Source: Sphingomonas bacterium
Lineage (GTDB): Bacteria; Pseudomonadota; Alphaproteobacteria; Sphingomonadales; Sphingomonadaceae
Length of the DNA: 6,767 nt
Assembly: GCF_903643065.1 (NCBI RefSeq)
Contig: NZ_CAHJWX010000100.1
Coordinates: forward strand, 1 to 6,767
Direction: 5' to 3'
Under the pieces are notes generated by a model. It had not been told where the DNA came from and did not search any database. It saw only the letters and a program-made list of their open reading frames with translations. Below are positions 5,613 through 6,767 of this stretch, in pieces; within the stretch, counting starts at the first letter, position 1, and every line of letters begins with the position of its first letter. A program made the translations under genes and the position numbers.

Positions 5613-6118
5613 GCCTCTCCCTGCGTATCGACCATCGCGGCGGCGAGCGCGTCCTTGGGGCTCTTGCCGCCCCACAGCACGAATTGGAACGCGGGATAGA
5701 AGCGCTCGCACTCCTCCACTGCGCTCTCGATCAGCAGCTCGCACGCGGCGAGCGACATCGTGCCCTCCTCCTCGCCGGCGCCGTCGATCATCGCGGCGTG
5801 GCGGTAGAGCAGCACGCCCGTCGACGACCACAGCTCGAAATGGCCCATCCACAATTGCTCGTTGACCAGCCCGATCGCCTCATACAGCGGCGCGCGCCGG
5901 TCATCGGGCACCTTGATGTCCGGAAAGGCCAGGAACTGGAGCACGCTGTCATGCTCGCGCCACAGCGCGCGCAATTCATAGCTGGTCCAGCTGCCCGGCG
6001 CCGTCGCGACGATCTCCTCGTCGCCGCGATGATGCTCCCAGCCATGTGCCGTATAATAGGCTTCCAGCATATCTATCGGCGCGGCGGGATCGGCCTCATG
6101 GTCCTGCGGACTCAGCAT
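5609..6118 (-). CDS. YbjN-domain protein (sensory transduction regulator-like)
   Basis: This 169-residue soluble protein has no visible signal peptide or membrane segment. Its sequence fits the YbjN family. An N-terminal part with IDMLEAYYTAHGWEH (15-29) precedes strands around EEIVATAPGSWTSYELRALWREHDSVLQFLAFPDIKV (34-70). A helical stretch YEAIGLVNEQLWMGHFELW (79-97) follows, and a C-terminal helix with ACELLIESAVEECERFYPAFQFVLWGGKSPKDAL (125-158). The biochemical role of the family is not established; E. coli YbjN affects stress and motility, but transfer of that role is uncertain. I chose the ATG at 6118; a TTG at 6154 would add 12 residues that look unlike the family. Neither has a good ribosome binding site. 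It lies 70 bp after ubiK and overlaps proC by 4 bp, so it is probably expressed with both. Confidence 0.88.
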   Translation of the reverse strand: MLSPQDHEADPAAPIDMLEAYYTAHGWEHHRGDEEIVATAPGSWTSYELRALWREHDSVLQFLAFPDIKVPDDRRAPLYEAIGLVNEQLWMGHFELWSSTGVLLYRHAAMIDGAGEEEGTMSLAACELLIESAVEECERFYPAFQFVLWGGKSPKDALAAAMVDTQGEA

Positions 6119-6188
6119 GCGCGTGATCGTGCCGCGTCGGCCGCACGGGAGCAAGCGGCAGCCGGCGCTCCGTTGTGGAAAACCCGGA

Positions 6189-6452
6189 TCAGGCGACGTC
6201 GGCGGGCACCGCGTGCCGACCCTCCAACGCTTCCAGTCGCGCCTTGAGCGCGTCCGCCTCGTCGCGCGCGGCGACCGCCATCGCCTTTACCGCCTCGAAC
6301 TCGTCGCGGCTGACGAAGTCGAGCCCGCCCACCCACTCGCGCGCCCGCGCGCGCGCATTCTCCTGCGCCTCACGGCCCACGCCCGCCAGCGTGCCGGCGG
6401 CGCCGTTGAGCACCTTGGCGAGATCGTCGAAGAGGCGGTTCTCGGATTGCAT
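6189..6452 (-). CDS. ubiK: UbiK-family ubiquinone biosynthesis accessory factor (BMFP domain)
   Basis: This 87-residue protein matches the small UbiK/YqiC (BMFP) family. It has an amphipathic N-terminal helix (NRLFDDLAKVLNGAAGTLAGV, 5-25), then REAQENARARAREWVGGLDFVSRDEFEAVKAMA (27-59). A C-terminal coiled-coil helix ARDEADALKARLEALEG (62-78) completes it. E. coli UbiK is a membrane-associated trimer that helps aerobic ubiquinone synthesis together with UbiJ. In alphaproteobacteria the family role is inferred by homology. I chose the ATG at 6452, with GGGAA a few bases upstream; a longer open frame upstream only overlaps tspO in another phase. It begins 20 bp after the tspO stop and probably shares its transcript. 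Confidence 0.88.
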   Translation of the reverse strand: MQSENRLFDDLAKVLNGAAGTLAGVGREAQENARARAREWVGGLDFVSRDEFEAVKAMAVAARDEADALKARLEALEGRHAVPADVA

Positions 6453-6472
6453 CGGCGTGTTCCCGTCTCGTT

Positions 6473-6767
6473 TCACAATAGTTGGGACGTGCGCGCGGCC
6501 GGCGCAACCCGCTCCGCGTCGGGGTTCAGCCTGGCGATGCCCTGCGTCAGCCCCGCCGCATAGCCAATCCAGGCGAGCAGCGGCACCAGCAGCCACGCCG
6601 CGCGCGATCGCACGCGCCCGAACAGCACGGCCGTGACGATGCCCCAGACCAGCAACGCCACGATCAGCGCCAGCGCGGCGCCCACCCGGTGCGCGCCGAA
6701 GAACAACGGCTGCCACGCCGCCAGCCCGGCGATCTCGACCGCGAACGCCGCCACCGCCGGCCACCGC
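6473..6767 (-). CDS. tspO: TspO/MBR-family membrane protein, C-terminal part (5' end beyond window)
   Basis: The reading frame enters from the right edge and ends at TGA 6475-6473, giving about 97 C-terminal residues. They contain the last three of the five expected transmembrane helices: AVAAFAVEIAGLAAWQPLFFG, then VGAALALIVALLVWGIVTAVLFG, then AAWLLVPLLAWIGYAAGLTQGIARLN. The WQPLFFG and LLVPxLAWxxYAAxL...ARLN patterns align with TspO proteins (tryptophan-rich sensory protein, porphyrin- and sterol-binding, cell membrane). Two usually conserved positions differ: VPY is VPL here and the Asn of AxLN is Thr. An internal GTG at 6754 is not the true start, since the frame stays open to the window edge. 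It leads the visible tspO–ubiK–ybjN–proC cluster. Confidence 0.85.
   Translation of the reverse strand, partial: RWPAVAAFAVEIAGLAAWQPLFFGAHRVGAALALIVALLVWGIVTAVLFGRVRSRAAWLLVPLLAWIGYAAGLTQGIARLNPDAERVAPAARTSQLL

Noticed and set aside
5613..5852. In-frame upstream extension of proC by 80 codons.
   Set aside because: It is Arg/Gly-rich shadow coding across the YbjN gene; the GTG at 5612 has a good ribosome binding site and gives the normal ProC length.
6174..6182. TTTTCCACA on the minus strand fits the relaxed DnaA-box consensus TTWTNCACA, between ubiK and the YbjN gene.
   Set aside because: A single nine-base match with no second box, AT-rich stretch or replication gene nearby is expected by chance.

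Overview
The window reads as GC-rich alphaproteobacterial chromosome, most likely a sphingomonad (Sphingomonas or a close relative). That rests on the Ala/Arg-rich GC-biased coding, the gene neighbourhoods (ilvE divergent from a MarR gene; tspO–ubiK–ybjN-like–proC) and the style of the dispersed palindromic repeats. It is an inference from sequence character, not a database match.

The window has two halves separated by a glutamine tRNA gene. The left part (1 to about 2750) looks like one end of an integrated mobile element. A large tyrosine recombinase gene (701-2683, minus) starts just beyond the 3' end of tRNA-Gln(UUG) (2752-2826, minus), the usual place for a tRNA-targeting integrase. Downstream of the integrase is a gene-free stretch of about 230 bp. 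It holds a perfect 20-bp palindrome and, seven bases from it, a match to the ATCCTG^C nick core of P-type (RP4/Ti-like) transfer origins. The next gene (102-473, minus) encodes a small basic protein that looks like a MobC/ribbon-helix-helix relaxosome accessory factor. The last 100 bases hold 24-bp tandem repeats with a GGGGGTCCC core that resemble the multiple terminal repeats of IS21-family elements. A relaxase gene, or an insertion sequence standing in front of it, would be expected beyond the left edge.

The right part (2752-6767) is ordinary core chromosome. It contains tRNA-Gln; ilvE (branched-chain aminotransferase, minus); a divergent MarR-family regulator (plus); a 283-bp convergent spacer with four hairpin-forming repeats; and a tightly packed minus-strand cluster. 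The cluster runs tspO (cut by the window edge), ubiK, a YbjN-domain gene and proC. The last two overlap by 4 bp (GTGA), so their translation is probably coupled.

The most interesting material is the candidate mobile-element end: tRNA attachment site, integrase, candidate oriT and mobC-like gene, all arranged so that transfer genes lie inward of the integrase. I do not see an obviously new defence or metabolic system. Whether the element is complete or active cannot be judged, because it runs off the left edge.
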